Shown piece by piece: positions 24,737 to 36,582 of a stretch of DNA of 64,000 nt (within the stretch, counting starts at the first letter, position 1; every line of letters starts with the position of its first letter). This DNA comes from Schizophyllum amplum (Eukaryota > Basidiomycota > Agaricomycetes > Agaricales > Schizophyllaceae). Position numbers and translations under genes: made by a program. The stretch spans positions 372,001 to 436,000 of the forward strand of contig VDMD01000019.1 of NCBI GenBank assembly GCA_007026445.1. The letters are read 5' to 3'. Under the pieces are notes generated by a model, which was not told the origin of the DNA, did not search any database, and saw only the letters and a list, made by a program, of their open reading frames with translations.

Positions 24737-26332
24737 ATGTCCAGCGCTGCACTCCCTCAGAAGAAGAAGATCGACAGTGAAGAGGACCTGGACGATCTGG
24801 ATGGTGCGTTGACCGACTACACCTGTTTACGAGAGCACTGAATCCGCTCTCTCAGATGTCCTCGATCAGTTTGACCCCGCAACGCCGACATACCCAACAC
24901 CGCCAACCGCACAGTCTCCATCCATCCCAGGTCCGCCCCCTCCAACAGCCACCAAGCCGCCATTTCAGCGGAAGCGCACGAACACTCGCGTCGACACGCC
25001 TCCAATATCTGTGCCCGGCACTGGCGTCATCCCCGGACTCGAGTCCACGACCGAGGAGGGAGATGAGGATGCACTCACCGCCGAATTCGCAAAGGAGCTG
25101 TCCAAGGGGATGGAGAGCCTTATGAAGGAGCTCGGGGAGGAGGCCGTCAAGGAGCGCGCGAGTGCAGGGAAGGAGATCTCCCCAGAAGAGCAGGACCGCA
25201 TATTCAAGGCCGCCTGGGAGGCGATGCTTGTCGATGGCATGAACGGGCAGGGAGAGGATCTCGAGGCACTCGGGGATATCCTCGGGGAGGCAGGCGTCCA
25301 GCCGAAGGACGCCCAGCGCCCAGAGCCCGCGGCGTCGAATGACTTCCAGGCGAAAATCAGGCAAGCGACGCAGAAGTTGCGCGAGAGCGAGTCAAATATG
25401 ACGGTGCGTAGTCGTTATACTGGCTATCTGCAGCTGCTGACCTACATACTCAGGGCGATGGCGGCGCGGGACCTTCATCCGGAGACGGCGCCGACGCGCT
25501 GGAAGCCCTGCTCAAGTCCCTCGACCTCGATAACCTGCCCGAAGGCGACGACGAGAAGGAGCTTACGGGCTTCCTTGAATCTATGATGGGCTCGCTTATG
25601 AGCAAGGAGGTCCTCTACGAACCCATGAGGGAGCTGGAGGAGAAAGTACGTGCGCGCCACATTCATTTCCATCACGCTCTAGCTTCCGCTCCCCACTCCC
25701 AACCCCACTTTGCCTTACTCTCACTATGATCCATCCCAACCCCTACTCTGCCTTACTCTCACTACGATCCATCCCCGCTATACTCTATCCTTCCCATGAC
25801 GCATCCCTACCTCCCTCACGCACGTGAATCCTCGCAATACTCATCTCACAACCCAGATGCCCGCCTACCTCGAGAACCCCACCGAACCGCTGCAAGCCGG
25901 GGACAAGGAGCGGTACCAGTCGCAACTAACTTGCGTACGCAAGATCATCGCCACATTCGACGAGCCCGGTTACACCGACGACGACCCTGCGCGATCAAAG
26001 AGAATTGTCGATCTCATGAGCGAGGTTAGCGTCCCCATGCAACTCTTGCTCCCTTTCTTTGGACGTATCTGCTCCGCCCGTCCTGTTCCCCTTCCGGTCG
26101 ATGCCTGTAGCTCATTTAGGTCTTTCCCCGATTCTCCTGTTTTTCTCGACCGTAACTATTCTCACCTTTCACACTCGCATTTGCTTCTCCTTCGTTCTGC
26201 CACTCACACAACCGGTAGATGCAAGATTACGGACCACCACCAAGCGAGATAATAGGGCAGATGCCGGCCGGATTCCCTGGCTTCGGCGCTGATGGTCAGA
26301 TGCCCAATCCGGCGGACTGCACGGTGTGTTGA
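24737..26332 (+). CDS. PEX19: Peroxin-19, peroxisomal membrane protein import receptor
   Basis: Five exons (24737-24803, 24856-25403, 25454-25645, 25857-26024, 26219-26332) give about 362 aa. PEX19 binds peroxisomal membrane proteins in the cytosol and docks on PEX3. The acidic N-terminus (SEEDLDDLDDVLDQFDP) is the PEX3-binding helix. The middle has ELSKGMESLMKEL and a KSLDLDNLPEGDDEK segment. The C-terminal domain has GFLESMMGSLMSKEVLYEPM, then MPAYLENP, and PPPSEIIGQMP. The protein ends Cys-Thr-Val-Cys, which has the CaaX spacing used for farnesylation of PEX19. Introns 3 and 4 (211 and 194 nt) are long for this window, and intron 3 holds a short direct repeat. Confidence 0.95.
25711..25775 (+). 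repeat. 27-bp direct repeat in PEX19 intron 3
   Basis: TGCCTTACTCTCACTA... at 25711-25737 recurs at 25749-25775 with one mismatch and a 38-nt period. This local duplication partly explains the unusual length of the intron. Confidence 0.85.
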
Positions 26333-27108
26333 AGGGTGGGGAGGTACGGCTGGGTGGGAGGGGTAAGTGCGGTGCGGTGTCTCCAGAACAGCTCAGGGCA
26401 GATGCAACGTGGAAGGCAGGTAAGCCTGTGGTCAGACTTCGAAGCAGGGAAACGGAGGGATACCTCGGACTCTGTGGTTCAACAATTGTACATGTAATCT
26501 AGCATATAAACATCAGGAAATGCAAACGTAGTCCATCCTATATCCTGGTCGTAAAGCTCGAAGGTTGACGCCATGTTGAAACGAGCAGACAATGAGTATG
26601 CGGTTGGTATGCGGCTCTTACATAAGACTTAATTAGAAGAGGCGTGAGATATCGCCGGCATTTCCCGTTTTCGCCCATGGCAAGTTTTTGGCCGCCCGGG
26701 TCGTAACCGTAACTTTGCATGCTGTGAAGATAATGGGTCATGACGCTCGAGGTGTCTACTTAGCTGCCGACTCCCGAATCCAGGAGGCTTACTCGCCGTT
26801 CGACAGGTCACTCGCGCCGAAGTAGCGAACTCGTAGCCTACAGTAGGTTCTCAGCAGCTCCAGGTGCGCAATTCATGCTGATTCAGCGGGCCCAGGAGCC
26901 AGTTAGAAACAACATCGTCCTTGTACATGTCCGATTCGGATGGCCTCTCGCCTGGATTGGTTGGGTCTGCCCCCCACCGAAACGGCCCGTGTTGTATTGC
27001 GATTCGTCGCTGCCAGCAGCGGTGTAGTATATAAGCGGTGTCCATCCCAGTTTCCTGCTCAGCACCTGCATTCACTACCTGCCATCGCATTCACCACTCC
27101 CATTCGGA
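26333..27108. other. Intergenic plus first ADH promoter
   Basis: No gene is seen from the PEX19 stop to the ADH start. The last 90 bases carry a TATA box and a C/A-rich leader. Confidence 0.6.
27028..27035 (+). promoter_or_regulatory. TATA box of first ADH gene
   Basis: TATATAAG lies 74 nt upstream of the ADH start codon, at the usual distance for a strongly expressed fungal gene. It is preceded by a GCTGCCAGCAGC inverted repeat (27,009-27,020). Confidence 0.6.
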
Positions 27109-28498
27109 ATGGCAAACACTATCAAGGCATACGGCGTCGCTGGCCCCAACGAGAAGCTCCAGCCGCTTACCATCGAGCGTCGCGCCCCCGACGACGACGA
27201 CGTTGTCATCGACATCAAGTACACGGGCATCTGCCACAGTGATATTCATACCGTCAACGGGGTATGTCGATTGCTTTTGTATACGTCTCATCGTCTTTCA
27301 TGGCTCACAATGACATGCGTCGCAGGAGTGGGGCCGGGCCCTCACATACCCCGTTGTTACCGGACACGAGATTGCTGGTCTTGTCCGCAGCGTCGGGAAG
27401 AACGTGACGAAGTTCAAGGTTGGCGACCGCGTCGGCGTCGGCTGCTTGGTGAATTCGTGCCGCCTCTGCGACGGCTGCAAGGAGGGCGAGGAGCAATTCT
27501 GCACGGGCCATGGCGACATGCCGGGCCACGTCTCCACCTACGGCGGAAAGGTGCGTACACTCTCCCAATCGTCCATGCACGCAGCTAACACGGCGACGTC
27601 GTGCTTTAGGACCCGAAGGAAAACCTCAAGCTAACTGCGGGCGGTTACTCGCAGATGATTGTCGTGGACAAGGACTTCGTCCTGCGCATCCCTGACAGTA
27701 TTCCGCTGGACAGGGCTGCCCCGCTGCTTTGTAAGTGTAACCCAACGCGCGAGACGACTCATTACTGACCGTACGTTAGGCGCGGGTATCACGACGTACT
27801 CGCCTCTGCGCCACTGGAAGGCGGGTCCTGGCAAAAGCGTTGCCATCATCGGTCTCGGCGGCCTCGGCCACGTTGCCGTCAAGATTGCCAAGTGCGTAGC
27901 CATGTTCCTCATCTCGCCACAATTCCTGATATCGTCACAGAGCGCTGGGGTGCGAAGTCACTGTTCTTTCTCAGTCGCTCAGTAAGAAGGAGCTCGGTCT
28001 CCAGCTCGGCGCTGACAAGTACTTCGCGACGTCGGACGCGGAGACGTTCACGGCCCTCAAGGGTCACTTCGATCTCATCATCAACACGGTGTCCGCGAAT
28101 CTCAACCTGAACCAGTATATGTCGCTGCTCCGCCGCGATGGCAGCTTCGTCGAGATTGGCGCGCCCGAGCACCCTATGACGCTGCACGCGTTCAACGTCA
28201 TCATAGGCCGCCGAAGCCTCGCCGGCTCGTGCATTGGTGGTATCCGGGAGACTCAGGAGATGCTTGATTTCTGTGGTACGTTCGCTCGGAAATCGCATGA
28301 TCATAATGTTGCTGACATTTGTGCAGCCAAGCATGACATTGCCGCAGATGTCGAGATTATTCCAGCATCCCAGATGTAGGTCTTTCTGTCTTATTCGGGG
28401 TGTCTGATGCTCATATATTCTACAGCAATGAGGCTTGGGAACGTGTTATCAAGTCCGACGTGCGCTTCCGCTTCGTCATCGATATCTCCACACTGTAG
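27109..28498 (+). CDS. Zinc alcohol dehydrogenase, ADH6/cinnamyl-type (copy 1)
   Basis: Seven exons (27109-27261, 27326-27550, 27610-27730, 27780-27891, 27941-28275, 28327-28375, 28426-28498) give 355 aa. This is a medium-chain dehydrogenase with catalytic-zinc ligands in GICHSDIH (Cys42) and GHEIAG and the Cys of [12 protein letters not shown]. The structural-zinc loop is [15 protein letters not shown] and the dinucleotide motif is GLGGLGH. The overall form fits NADP-dependent cinnamyl/ADH6-type reductases of aliphatic and aromatic aldehydes, plausible in aryl metabolism of wood-decay fungi. It has a close paralogue at 44,342-45,725 with all six introns at the same positions and phases. Confidence 0.94.
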
Positions 28499-28834
28499 AT
28501 GGAGAATCGCACCAAATGTCGGTCGGGTGTGATCAAGAATGTTTGTACTTGTATGATTTTGTAGGTTTACCTTGCGCGATGACGATGCCATGCTATATAT
28601 TTCATATATGTTTTCCGCGCTGTTAACGCTTGAGTAAACCATTTCCGCATACGCGCTGAATGTGCGCGCAGTAGAACGTGACGCTGCACAGTGTACGTTG
28701 CTTTGGTGTGCGCTCTACTAAATATCCTTTACATATGAGTAATCCCATAACTGATACACCATGATACACCCAAGTCTGATGGATACAGTCAAATATCTAT
28801 GCACCGATTAGTCCGCGCCATCTTTGGTAAGGCT
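28499..28834. other. Convergent 3' region
   Basis: This holds the 3' ends of ADH copy 1 (plus) and a methyltransferase gene (minus). It is AT-richer, with ATATTTCATATATG near 28,598. No gene is seen. Confidence 0.5.
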
Positions 28835-30028
28835 CTACAGATCCTGGACAAAATTCCAGCCAATTCGATAGTACGCGTAGCGTACGACCTCCCCCTTCAC
28901 CCCGCTTCCCGCGTCGCATACGATGATATCCTTCCCCTCGATCACCAGCTGGGGCACGCTCGACGCCTCCGATGCCGTCGGAAACACAGTTTCGATGGTG
29001 CTCGACTCACTGTCGAATGTAGGACGTAAAGGGATGACCAAGTGGAAGGTGGGCGACAGGGCGATATGCGAAGACGTGCTGATCAACTTTGAAGACTTTC
29101 TGCTCAGAAGCCTTTCCAAACATCCCTTGATCCACGTTGCATGCGCTGCCTCGTATACAATATCGGCACCTAGGATCACGTCGAACGGCTCGTCGAGTGG
29201 AGGCGCTGGCGCATGCTCGCGAGGAAACGCCTGCCAATCCAGGCGGTGGCAGTCGAACACTACGCCTGTATCGTTGTTTTGCGGGAAATTCGAGCGGACG
29301 TTGGCAACAAGGTTGTGGAGCACAGACTCGTAAAAGTCCGTCGCGACGATGCGAGCGTCCAGCATCCCTAACGCTTGTACCACCTTCCCAGTTGCGATTC
29401 CGACGAGGCCGGTCCCAGCGCCGAGCTCGAGGACACGGAGCGCGCGCCGCGACTGTACGAAGCCGAAGCTCTGCGGATCCTCTGCGATGGCCTCCGCAAG
29501 CACGCACGCGCCGCCCCATGTCTGTGCGCCCACGCTATGGAAGTCGTGGTTGTCTAATGGGATATCTGTGAGACGCACGTCTATGGTCGGTGGCAGGTCC
29601 AAATGCGTCGCCGGGAACGAGAAATTGCGCGTGAGGATGCCTGCAGATGCCGGTCCCGCGCAGAGTGCGATGAGCGAGGTCGCATCGTCGAGGGTACTCT
29701 CTGGGACGTTTTCCAAGCAGCTGAGATATGCAACAAGCGCGCTGAGCCAGCGCAGGGAGTAGGCACGTTCGTACGCATCTCCGCGGAGCTCGTCTGCGGC
29801 CTCGACGTCGTCGGATAAGGAGATATTTGAGGTAAGCTTGACTGAGCTCTCGTCCAACACGGGCTCTCGTATACGAGAAGAGCCTCTGACGTGAGGATTG
29901 TAGATCTTGCGCAGGTAAGAGATGCAAGCAGACAGCTCCAAGATGGATTGCCGGGGGATGCTTCCTATGGCGGGCAGTCGGATGGAGGGTGCCGCTAGTT
30001 GGGCGGGATTTTGTATCTGGATGACCAT
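28835..30028 (-). CDS. METTL21-like lysine-type methyltransferase (Methyltransf_16)
   Basis: A single open frame on the minus strand gives 397 aa from the first true ATG at 30,028. The SAM-binding motif VLELGAGTGLVGIA (middle of the protein), the upstream VGAQTWGGACVLAEAI block and the post-motif DVILGADIVYEAAH are the signature order of the family that includes METTL21, FAM86 and yeast Nnt1/Efm proteins. These enzymes usually methylate lysines of translation factors or chaperones. The N-terminal 100 residues are less conserved. No intron is needed. It converges with ADH copy 1. Confidence 0.88.
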   Translation of the reverse strand: MVIQIQNPAQLAAPSIRLPAIGSIPRQSILELSACISYLRKIYNPHVRGSSRIREPVLDESSVKLTSNISLSDDVEAADELRGDAYERAYSLRWLSALVAYLSCLENVPESTLDDATSLIALCAGPASAGILTRNFSFPATHLDLPPTIDVRLTDIPLDNHDFHSVGAQTWGGACVLAEAIAEDPQSFGFVQSRRALRVLELGAGTGLVGIATGKVVQALGMLDARIVATDFYESVLHNLVANVRSNFPQNNDTGVVFDCHRLDWQAFPREHAPAPPLDEPFDVILGADIVYEAAHATWIKGCLERLLSRKSSKLISTSSHIALSPTFHLVIPLRPTFDSESSTIETVFPTASEASSVPQLVIEGKDIIVCDAGSGVKGEVVRYAYYRIGWNFVQDL

Positions 30029-30720
30029 GAAGGAGGGGCAGGATGAGTGGATGCAAGACAAGCGAGGCGCTGGCTGGAAAGAGTGCAGTTTGAAAAGAAG
30101 CAGGCAACGTGATCCGTGAGAATAAAAACTTGCCTGAGAATCGGCAAAACCCGAAGTTCAACTTGGTGGCGTTTCTTCTGCCGTGAGATACTTATACCTT
30201 TTGCATGACTTATACCTTGTAACAATTACTCTTCGTCACGCAAGAGATATGGTGACCTCAATCTCGGGGCTACAGGCATGCATGTATCCTGCCTTGACCC
30301 TTGGCAATCGCAATCCTCAGCCACAACGATCTGATAACTGATGGACGTTCAGAAACAGGCTGAAACAGGGCTCCTCCACCCTGAAGTCAGTATAGAATCA
30401 CAGGAAGCGCCTCCATCGCACACCTGGCACCGGAGATGCCTTTTGTATCTGAATCTTCTATACGAAGAGCATGCTCTCTACACTCGGAGCTTAGGTACGG
30501 GCGGACATGAGAGGATCTGATGCAGATATATCGCGACACGCACCATCGTTTCGCCCAGGTAGCTTTGAAAGGCCACCTGGCGCTCCTTCTCACGGAGGCG
30601 CCGCCGTGGCAGCAGACGTGACGAAGCTCTCACAGTAGGCTTCGCCATAGAGCAAGTAAGATGGCAACGATAGTCTTACACGGATGGTACTTGATGCGCT
30701 CAGCAGTTGACTTGGAAAAT
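30029..30720. other. Intergenic, no gene seen
   Basis: This is the upstream side of the minus-strand methyltransferase gene and the downstream side of the next minus-strand gene. Short open frames here lack motifs. Confidence 0.5.
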
Positions 30721-31275
30721 TCAACTGGCTGCCGCTCCTCGTAGGTTCATCATCGACGGCGTCGGAGAGATTCTGGGAAGAGTCTCGGTCAATACACCGT
30801 ACGACGAAAGCGTTAAACTTACTGAAGGTATCGTTCGTAGTCCCCGGATGGTGGTCGATCTCGCGCTGTAGAAATAAAGAACTTGAGGGTCCCAGTCGCG
30901 TCCCCGTGCCGTTCGCAAAGCTCGAACAACGTGTCGTCCGACAACGCCTCGCTGTGCGCAAAAGCGCCAATCTCTGACTGGTATATCTTGAAGCGTATCC
31001 GCTGTGCCTCGGGGATGTTTATCTTTGGGGGAAGAGGGCATCAGCTTTCAGAGACAAAGAACGCTCCCCATTGGGCCCTGCCTTGGAGTATATACGCTCG
31101 CGTATATGGGCACCATCTGTCGCGCCTGAGATATCTATGACACGGTACTGCTCAGCATTGCAAGTGACAAAAACACGGAGGACGGCTGGTGGCCTGACCT
31201 CGTGTAAGCTCTCAAATAAAAGATGCGCGTATACAAAGCACTACTCACATGAATGTGGCCGGTCCAGACGAACAT
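30721..31275 (-). CDS. Small protein resembling the Ste11-type Ras-binding-like domain
   Basis: Four exons on the minus strand (31275-31249, 31198-31082, 31022-30823, 30772-30721) give about 131 aa. The core reads as a ubiquitin-like domain: RVFVTCNAEQYRVIDISG, a helix AHIRERIYSKINIPE, then RFKIYQSEIGAFAHSEALSD and GTLKFFIS. I recall this arrangement from the RA/Ras-binding segment of basidiomycete Ste11/Byr2 MAP kinase kinase kinases, but no SAM or kinase domain follows. Intron 2 (31023-31081) uses a GC donor with a GCTGAT branch site. Either this is a stand-alone domain gene or the remnant of a duplicated MAP3K. The family assignment is from memory and tentative. Confidence 0.5.
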
Positions 31276-32241
31276 AGAGGCTCAAGCCCGGACGGTACTT
31301 ATAAGTACTCGCACTGCGCTGGCGCGATTGCGAAACAGTGATGCCTCGTTGCCGCTTGAAGCTGTAATCAGGCAGGCGCATTTGTGAAGGCGGCACATGA
31401 TGTGCGATGATGTGCGATATCGGTCACCAGTGCACTCGGCGGGCCGCCGAGAAAGAGCGAAGGTGGACGCCAGTGCGCGAGCACGGGCTCGAAGGCGATT
31501 ATGCGTCGCAAGAACATGATGCTTACGGCTGGCAGCGAGCCCACTGTGTAGGCGGGGTCGTTTACGCGGACGTTTTGGGCGAGTGCAGTGTCAGCGCCAG
31601 CCGTTGACGGTAGCATCACAGGTCGGATACCTACGAGGCGATAGCAGGTTGATTGAGAAGAACACCAGAAGCCTTGGATAGCCGTCCGCTTTTCGCATGC
31701 AATGCTGCCTGCGTATGACCAAATGATTAGCATGAGATGCACGCTTCTTACGCTGGGCTCGCACCTTGCCAAGAAACCCGGGCTGCCAGAACGCGGATAC
31801 CCAGCCTGAGTCAATTTTCGCTTCAGAACTTCGGACCAGGGAGATGATCGAGGTAACCCCCAGTAGGCAAGACTGCATATTATGTATGTGACGACATGAA
31901 CCTACAAGGGTCCGAGGAAGGGAGCAAAGGGCGTGAGGTAAACAAGACAAATGAACAAACGACGTCGCAGTAATAGGCGTGATGCTAAGTAGAGAGTGTT
32001 ATGATGGTACGGCATAGCAGCCGAGTGAAGTTACAGAACAATAATCAGTAGAACGCTGGAATCCAAACGTGCCCAGATCAACGTGCAAATTAGTAGACGT
32101 ACGAGACCATCATAATAAAGGGTATCAAATGGCTTCAAAACAGGGTGTTAGTGGATCGCGGTAGCATCTGGATGTCGACGATCAATACAAGTCGTCGATA
32201 GACTGGACACGGCGTACCTGCGCAGCAACAGAGTCGCTAGC
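31276..32241. other. Unassigned stretch upstream of the small Ras-binding-like gene
   Basis: A minus-strand frame at 31,368-31,814 is open for 148 codons but shows no motif and no clear splice partners. It could be further remnant of the same gene. A TATAAG lies near 31,300 on the minus strand. Nothing else is supported. Confidence 0.4.
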
Positions 32242-33061
32242 TCAGTTGCCAGACTCTTCCGTTTCCTTGTCCTTCGCCGCTTCCACAGCTGCGACGGGTT
32301 CGCTGGTGCTAAAAGCAAGCGTGGGTCCTGGTGTGGAGCCGGACACGACTACGCTCTCGGGCGCGGGTGGCATGTCTGCAGCCTCCTCGGGTACCGCATC
32401 ATCGCTGCTTGCGGGGACGTCGATGGAAGGCGTCGCAGGGAGGTCGGAGACGTCAGGTACTGCAGGCGCATTGGCAGGCAGGACGGGCTCGCTCGAGACG
32501 ATTGGGACGGAAGGTAAGTCCACCAGATCATCTCCCGCGTCCGGAGACGACTCAGGAATGAGTTGCACGATTGGGCAGGGATGTTATCGTCAACCTGAAC
32601 GTACGTGGTTAACATCTGTTGCTTGTAACACTGCAGCTACGTACCTGAGTAGATTCGACAACAGCCTCATCTTCGGCCGCAACGGCAGGCTCTGATGTAC
32701 CGTCGTCCGCGATGACTGGGACCTCAGCGTCTTCAGCTCCGCTTTGCACGGGCATATGGTCAGCGGAAGAAGTAGCATCGACGTCGACATTGACAGCATC
32801 ATCGACATGCTCGTCGTTTGTGATTGTATCCTGCTCGACGATTTCCGGAACCTCATCTGCGGCCTCGGTCGGTGCGACTTCCGAGGAGGGCTGCTCGGTA
32901 GGGGAGGAAGTGTTGCCTCCGGCTCCGGGGTAGGTTGTGCTTCAGTGTCTTCCGCTTGCGCAGCTTCAGGTTCCACCGACTCCTCGGCGGGGGCAACGTC
33001 AACGGCAGGTACAGGCTCTTCCAGGTCCTCCGCAGAGGCGGATCCTCCAACGGCTGCGTGG
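32242..33061 (-). pseudogene. Frame-shifted continuation of the Msb1-like acidic tail
   Basis: Beyond the stop of the main frame, Glu/Pro/Val/Asp-rich coding of the same style continues on the minus strand but changes frame near 33,141-33,146, 33,030-33,040, 32,895-32,910 and about 32,575. An intron at 32,595-32,644 (GTACGT...TTCAG) lies within it. The last segment ends with a stop at 32,242 (KETEESGN). Each change is equivalent to one missing base. This may be sequencing indels in GC-rich repeats or real decay of a disordered tail. Confidence 0.55.
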
Positions 33062-36000
33062 TCACCGGCACCTCGGTCGCGACATCACGGGTCGTTTCCG
33101 GCGCTGGCTCTTCTTCATCGACAACACTCTCCTGAACAGCCTCCCGGCTTCTTCCTTGAGCTCGGCTTCTTCGACTGGAGTAGCATCGTCTGAAGGAGCC
33201 TCAGCTTCGACTGCAGCCGGTACAACGTCCTCGACAGGAGCTTCGACAGCAGGATCTTCCACATCATGCTCGACGGCGACAGGTTCTTCGGCAGGAGGAC
33301 TGGGCACTTCCTCCTCGACGACAGGCGGGGCCTCAACCGGCTCGTCAGCCACCGCAGACGTCTCCTGCACAGACGGTGTGGGCTCCTCTTCCTCCAGGGG
33401 CGCCTCGGATACGTCTTCCGCGGATGCGACATCCACCGCAGGGTCCGCCTCGACCTCTGCAGTGGGGACCTCCTCCTCAACGACAGGAGTCACGGGCTCG
33501 ACAGCTTCAGCAACCTCGGCCATGATGGGAGCCTCTTCCTCTACTTCAGGCGCCACCTCTTCCGACGCAGGAAGGACCTCATCAGCAGTTGGCGGGACCT
33601 CTTCGACGACAGGAGCCGCCTCCTCGACTGCCGGGGCCTCCTCAACTACGGAGGTCTCCTCGACAAGGGGAGCGACAGCAATAACAGGTTCGGAAGTGAC
33701 GGCGGGTGCATTAGGCGCGTCGGAGATCTCCGCTGGTGATGTTGAGGGCTCGACGGCCGAAGGAGAAACCGAGTCCTCCACAGGAACAGCTGGACCGTCC
33801 ACTACTGACTCGTCAACCGCAGCGGCAGGTTCGATCTCCGGTTCGGCCACAGCCGAAACGGGCGCATCGTGCGACGTCACGGGCTCAGTGGCTGCCTCCG
33901 TGCTGAGAACAGGCGCCTCCGTAGGTGCATCTGCATATCAGATCAGCAAAGTACACCTGCGCATAAGTGCCACACACACCAGCACCGGGTTCGGCAACGT
34001 CCCGTACGACCGCCTCTTTGGCGTGTTCAGCTTCTTGTGGTTCCGACGCTACAGCGTCAGCGACAGCGACGGCGGCACCTCCAGCGACGGCGCCAGCGGC
34101 AACAGCAGTTGCGCCCTGGGCGATCTTGTTGCCCTCCTCGGCATTCTCCTTCTCCGGCGTCATGCGTTCCATCTTCTCCGGCGTCATACGCTCAGACTTG
34201 GGCAGGACCTCGCTCGACTTGCGGGGGACGTCCTTCGACGCGCGAGGAACGTCAGAGGACCCGCGCAGGTCGACCGACTTGCGCTTGATGCCGACGAACT
34301 TCAGAGCGCTCTTCTCCTTCTTCTCCTTCGGGTCCTTGGCCTTCTCCTTCTTCTCCTGCTCCTTCTTCTCCTGCTCCTCCTTCAGGTCCTCCTCGCCATC
34401 GCTCATGATCTCGCCGAGCTCTCCGATCCTACCGGCCTTGCTGGCCGACCGCTTCGTAGAACTGCGCTTGAAAAGCGAGAACCGCTTGCGCGACCCCATG
34501 TCGCTCGCAAGAGACGGCCTTGGCGAAGCTGTGCGTGCAAGATTACCGAGCTCCGCGCTCTCCTCCATCGTCGGCGCAGGAGGCTCGATCTTCTTGTACG
34601 CATGCTCGATGACGACCCACGGGACATTGGGCAGGACATCATCCGCGCCCGTCTCCTTGAGCCGGCAGAGCACAAAGGACGGCCAGTCCGCGGCCACGGG
34701 GTCCGTCAGCCCGTCGGCCCAGAAGTCGATGAACGCCTCGTCGAGCTTGCGCACGAAGACCTGCGTCGTCTTCGCCGGTGCGCGGATGCTGGGCGTCGCA
34801 GGTGGTGGCGCCGACGTCGGCGGCGAAGTAGTCGGTGACGCCACCTTGGACTGCACCGTGAGCTTCGGCACCTTGCGGCGGCCGGGCGCGCGCGGGACGG
34901 TCACCTCGACATCTTTGTCGAGGAGGGTGGCCGCGAGCGGCGCAATGTCCTTCGTCTCCAAGAAACCAGCGGTAGAGAACTGGGCCCAGTCCAGGGACAT
35001 CGCGCCCCCATTAGTCGGGAGCGCAACCGAGGCCTGTGCGGGAGACGCGGGAGCGGTCGTGGGCGCCGTGGAGGGACCGGCAGCGAACGACATAGACGGT
35101 GCGCTGATCGGCGACGTGATGGGCGAGGTCGGAGCCGTGGAAAGAGAGCCAGATCGGGCGGCCGTAGGCAGCAATAACTTGTACGTCGTCGCGTCTTCGG
35201 AATCGTTGTCGGCGGGCACGAGCGCAAATAGGCGGATGGTGTCATCTGCGAATATCCGACTGAGGGTGTCTGCGTCTTCAGAGGGCGTGCGCCGAAGCCG
35301 CTCCCACAGCGCAACGTGGGCCTCCGAGGCATCGATCGGCGGGTCCGCCTTGAGAGCCTCGGCAATGACGCGAAGGGGATGCAGCTTGCTGGGTACGACG
35401 TGGGGCGCGATGTCCGTTTCGATGCGCACGTACAGCGCGTCGTTCAGACGGGTGGAGAAAGGCGGACGGGGGAGTAGGTCAGACTCCGGTTGCCGGGAGT
35501 ACGGGTAGCGCTTGACGAGTTCGGTAAGGCGGCGCGGCATCTGCTGGCGAAGGGATTCCTCCCTGATACGTGCGAGGAAAAGATGCTCGAGGATGCGGCC
35601 CATGCGCTCCCAACGCGCGTAGAACGATGCGAAGTCGTCGCCTTCCGAGGCACGCTGGGTCGTGAGCAGCCACAGGCCGATGAACTTTGAGAGCTTGCTG
35701 CCGGATATGCCGTTCGCCTCTGAGTGCGCCGCGATCGACGAGATGACGTCGAGTATGGTCATGAGCAGCTCCCGATGCGCGTCGGGAAGCAGGGGAGTCA
35801 GGATGTCCTGGAACGCCTTAGGGGAGTAGTCCCCCTCCCGCTCCCCGGTGACGAACTTGCTGTACCACGCGCTCTCCTTGCCAAAGTCAGGTGCGGCACC
35901 GTCAAGCTGCAGATGACGCAGACCCCACCGCAGGACAGCCGCGACATCGTGTGGGGAGCGGACATAGCCGACCTCGGACTCGAAAGACGCGGCGGCCGGC

Positions 36001-36582
36001 GTGGGTGAAAGGGTCAAGGAGTGGATGAAGAGCGAGATTAGCCTCCGCTGGTCTTCGGGGGAGGACGAGTGCCAGTGCGGGTGCATCACGCCGAGCGTCT
36101 CGAGGCCTAAGACGCGTGTTCAAACGCGGGTAACAGTGGGGAAACAAACGCGACGCACCGTGAGCGATGATGGACTGCGAGCACGCGCGAAGCAGAATGA
36201 GTGCCTCGGGCGGGGACAAACGCCGTTCGTTGATGACCGACTGGGGAACAAGACTATATGCACCGGGGTCCGCTTCGAACACCGTGCCCAGTTCGCGCGG
36301 GCCCGCCTCTTCCTTGGCGCCACTGGGAAGGTTGAGCGTCAAGCGGTAGTTGCCCTGTGCGGCTGTCAGTCTTTGCACTCAGTCCAAAGCGCGCATACGC
36401 ACGCTCTTCCCGTTCTCCGCCTTCTTGCTGCTCTCCGGAAAGTTCTCCACGGACGGGCTCACGGTGGGGGACACCCGCTCGAACTTGCCGTCCAGCAACG
36501 ACGATCGGGACTGGCGAGCCTGCGAACGCGCGTCCTTCTCGTCCTTCTTCCGTCCAAATGCCTTGTGCAGGATGGAGCGCAT
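33062..36582 (-). CDS. Msb1/Mug8-domain morphogenesis protein
   Basis: Four exons on the minus strand (36582-36403, 36354-36159, 36106-33980, 33930-33062) give about 1,123 aa to the first in-frame stop. After a basic start (MRSILHKAFGRKKDEKD), the region about 60-420 (LRACSQSIIAHG, VMHPHWHSSSPEDQ, LISLFIHSL, AAVLRWGLRHLQL, SKFIGLWLL, DFASFYARWERMGRILEHLFLARI) is the Msb1/Mug8 domain. That domain is found in fungal proteins acting in Cdc42/Rho-linked polarity and wall integrity. Then come Ser/Pro- and Lys/Glu-rich stretches with a coiled-coil-like KEEQEKKEQEKKEK run, and a Val/Glu/Pro tail. The frame-a tail turns basic and stops at 33,062, while acidic coding continues in other frames to 32,242. 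Confidence 0.85.

Noticed and set aside
31368..31814. 148-codon minus-strand frame as the SAM-domain part of a Ste11 kinase
   Set aside because: No SAM-domain pattern is visible and no convincing splice to the Ras-binding-like exons was found.
32937..34838. 633-codon plus-strand frame rich in Ser/Thr/Gly
   Set aside because: It is the complement of the Glu/Val/Pro-rich Msb1-like gene, whose minus frame has family motifs and splice sites.
33967..35508. 513-codon plus-strand frame
   Set aside because: It lies wholly opposite the conserved Msb1/Mug8 domain coding; its length comes from codon bias of the real gene.
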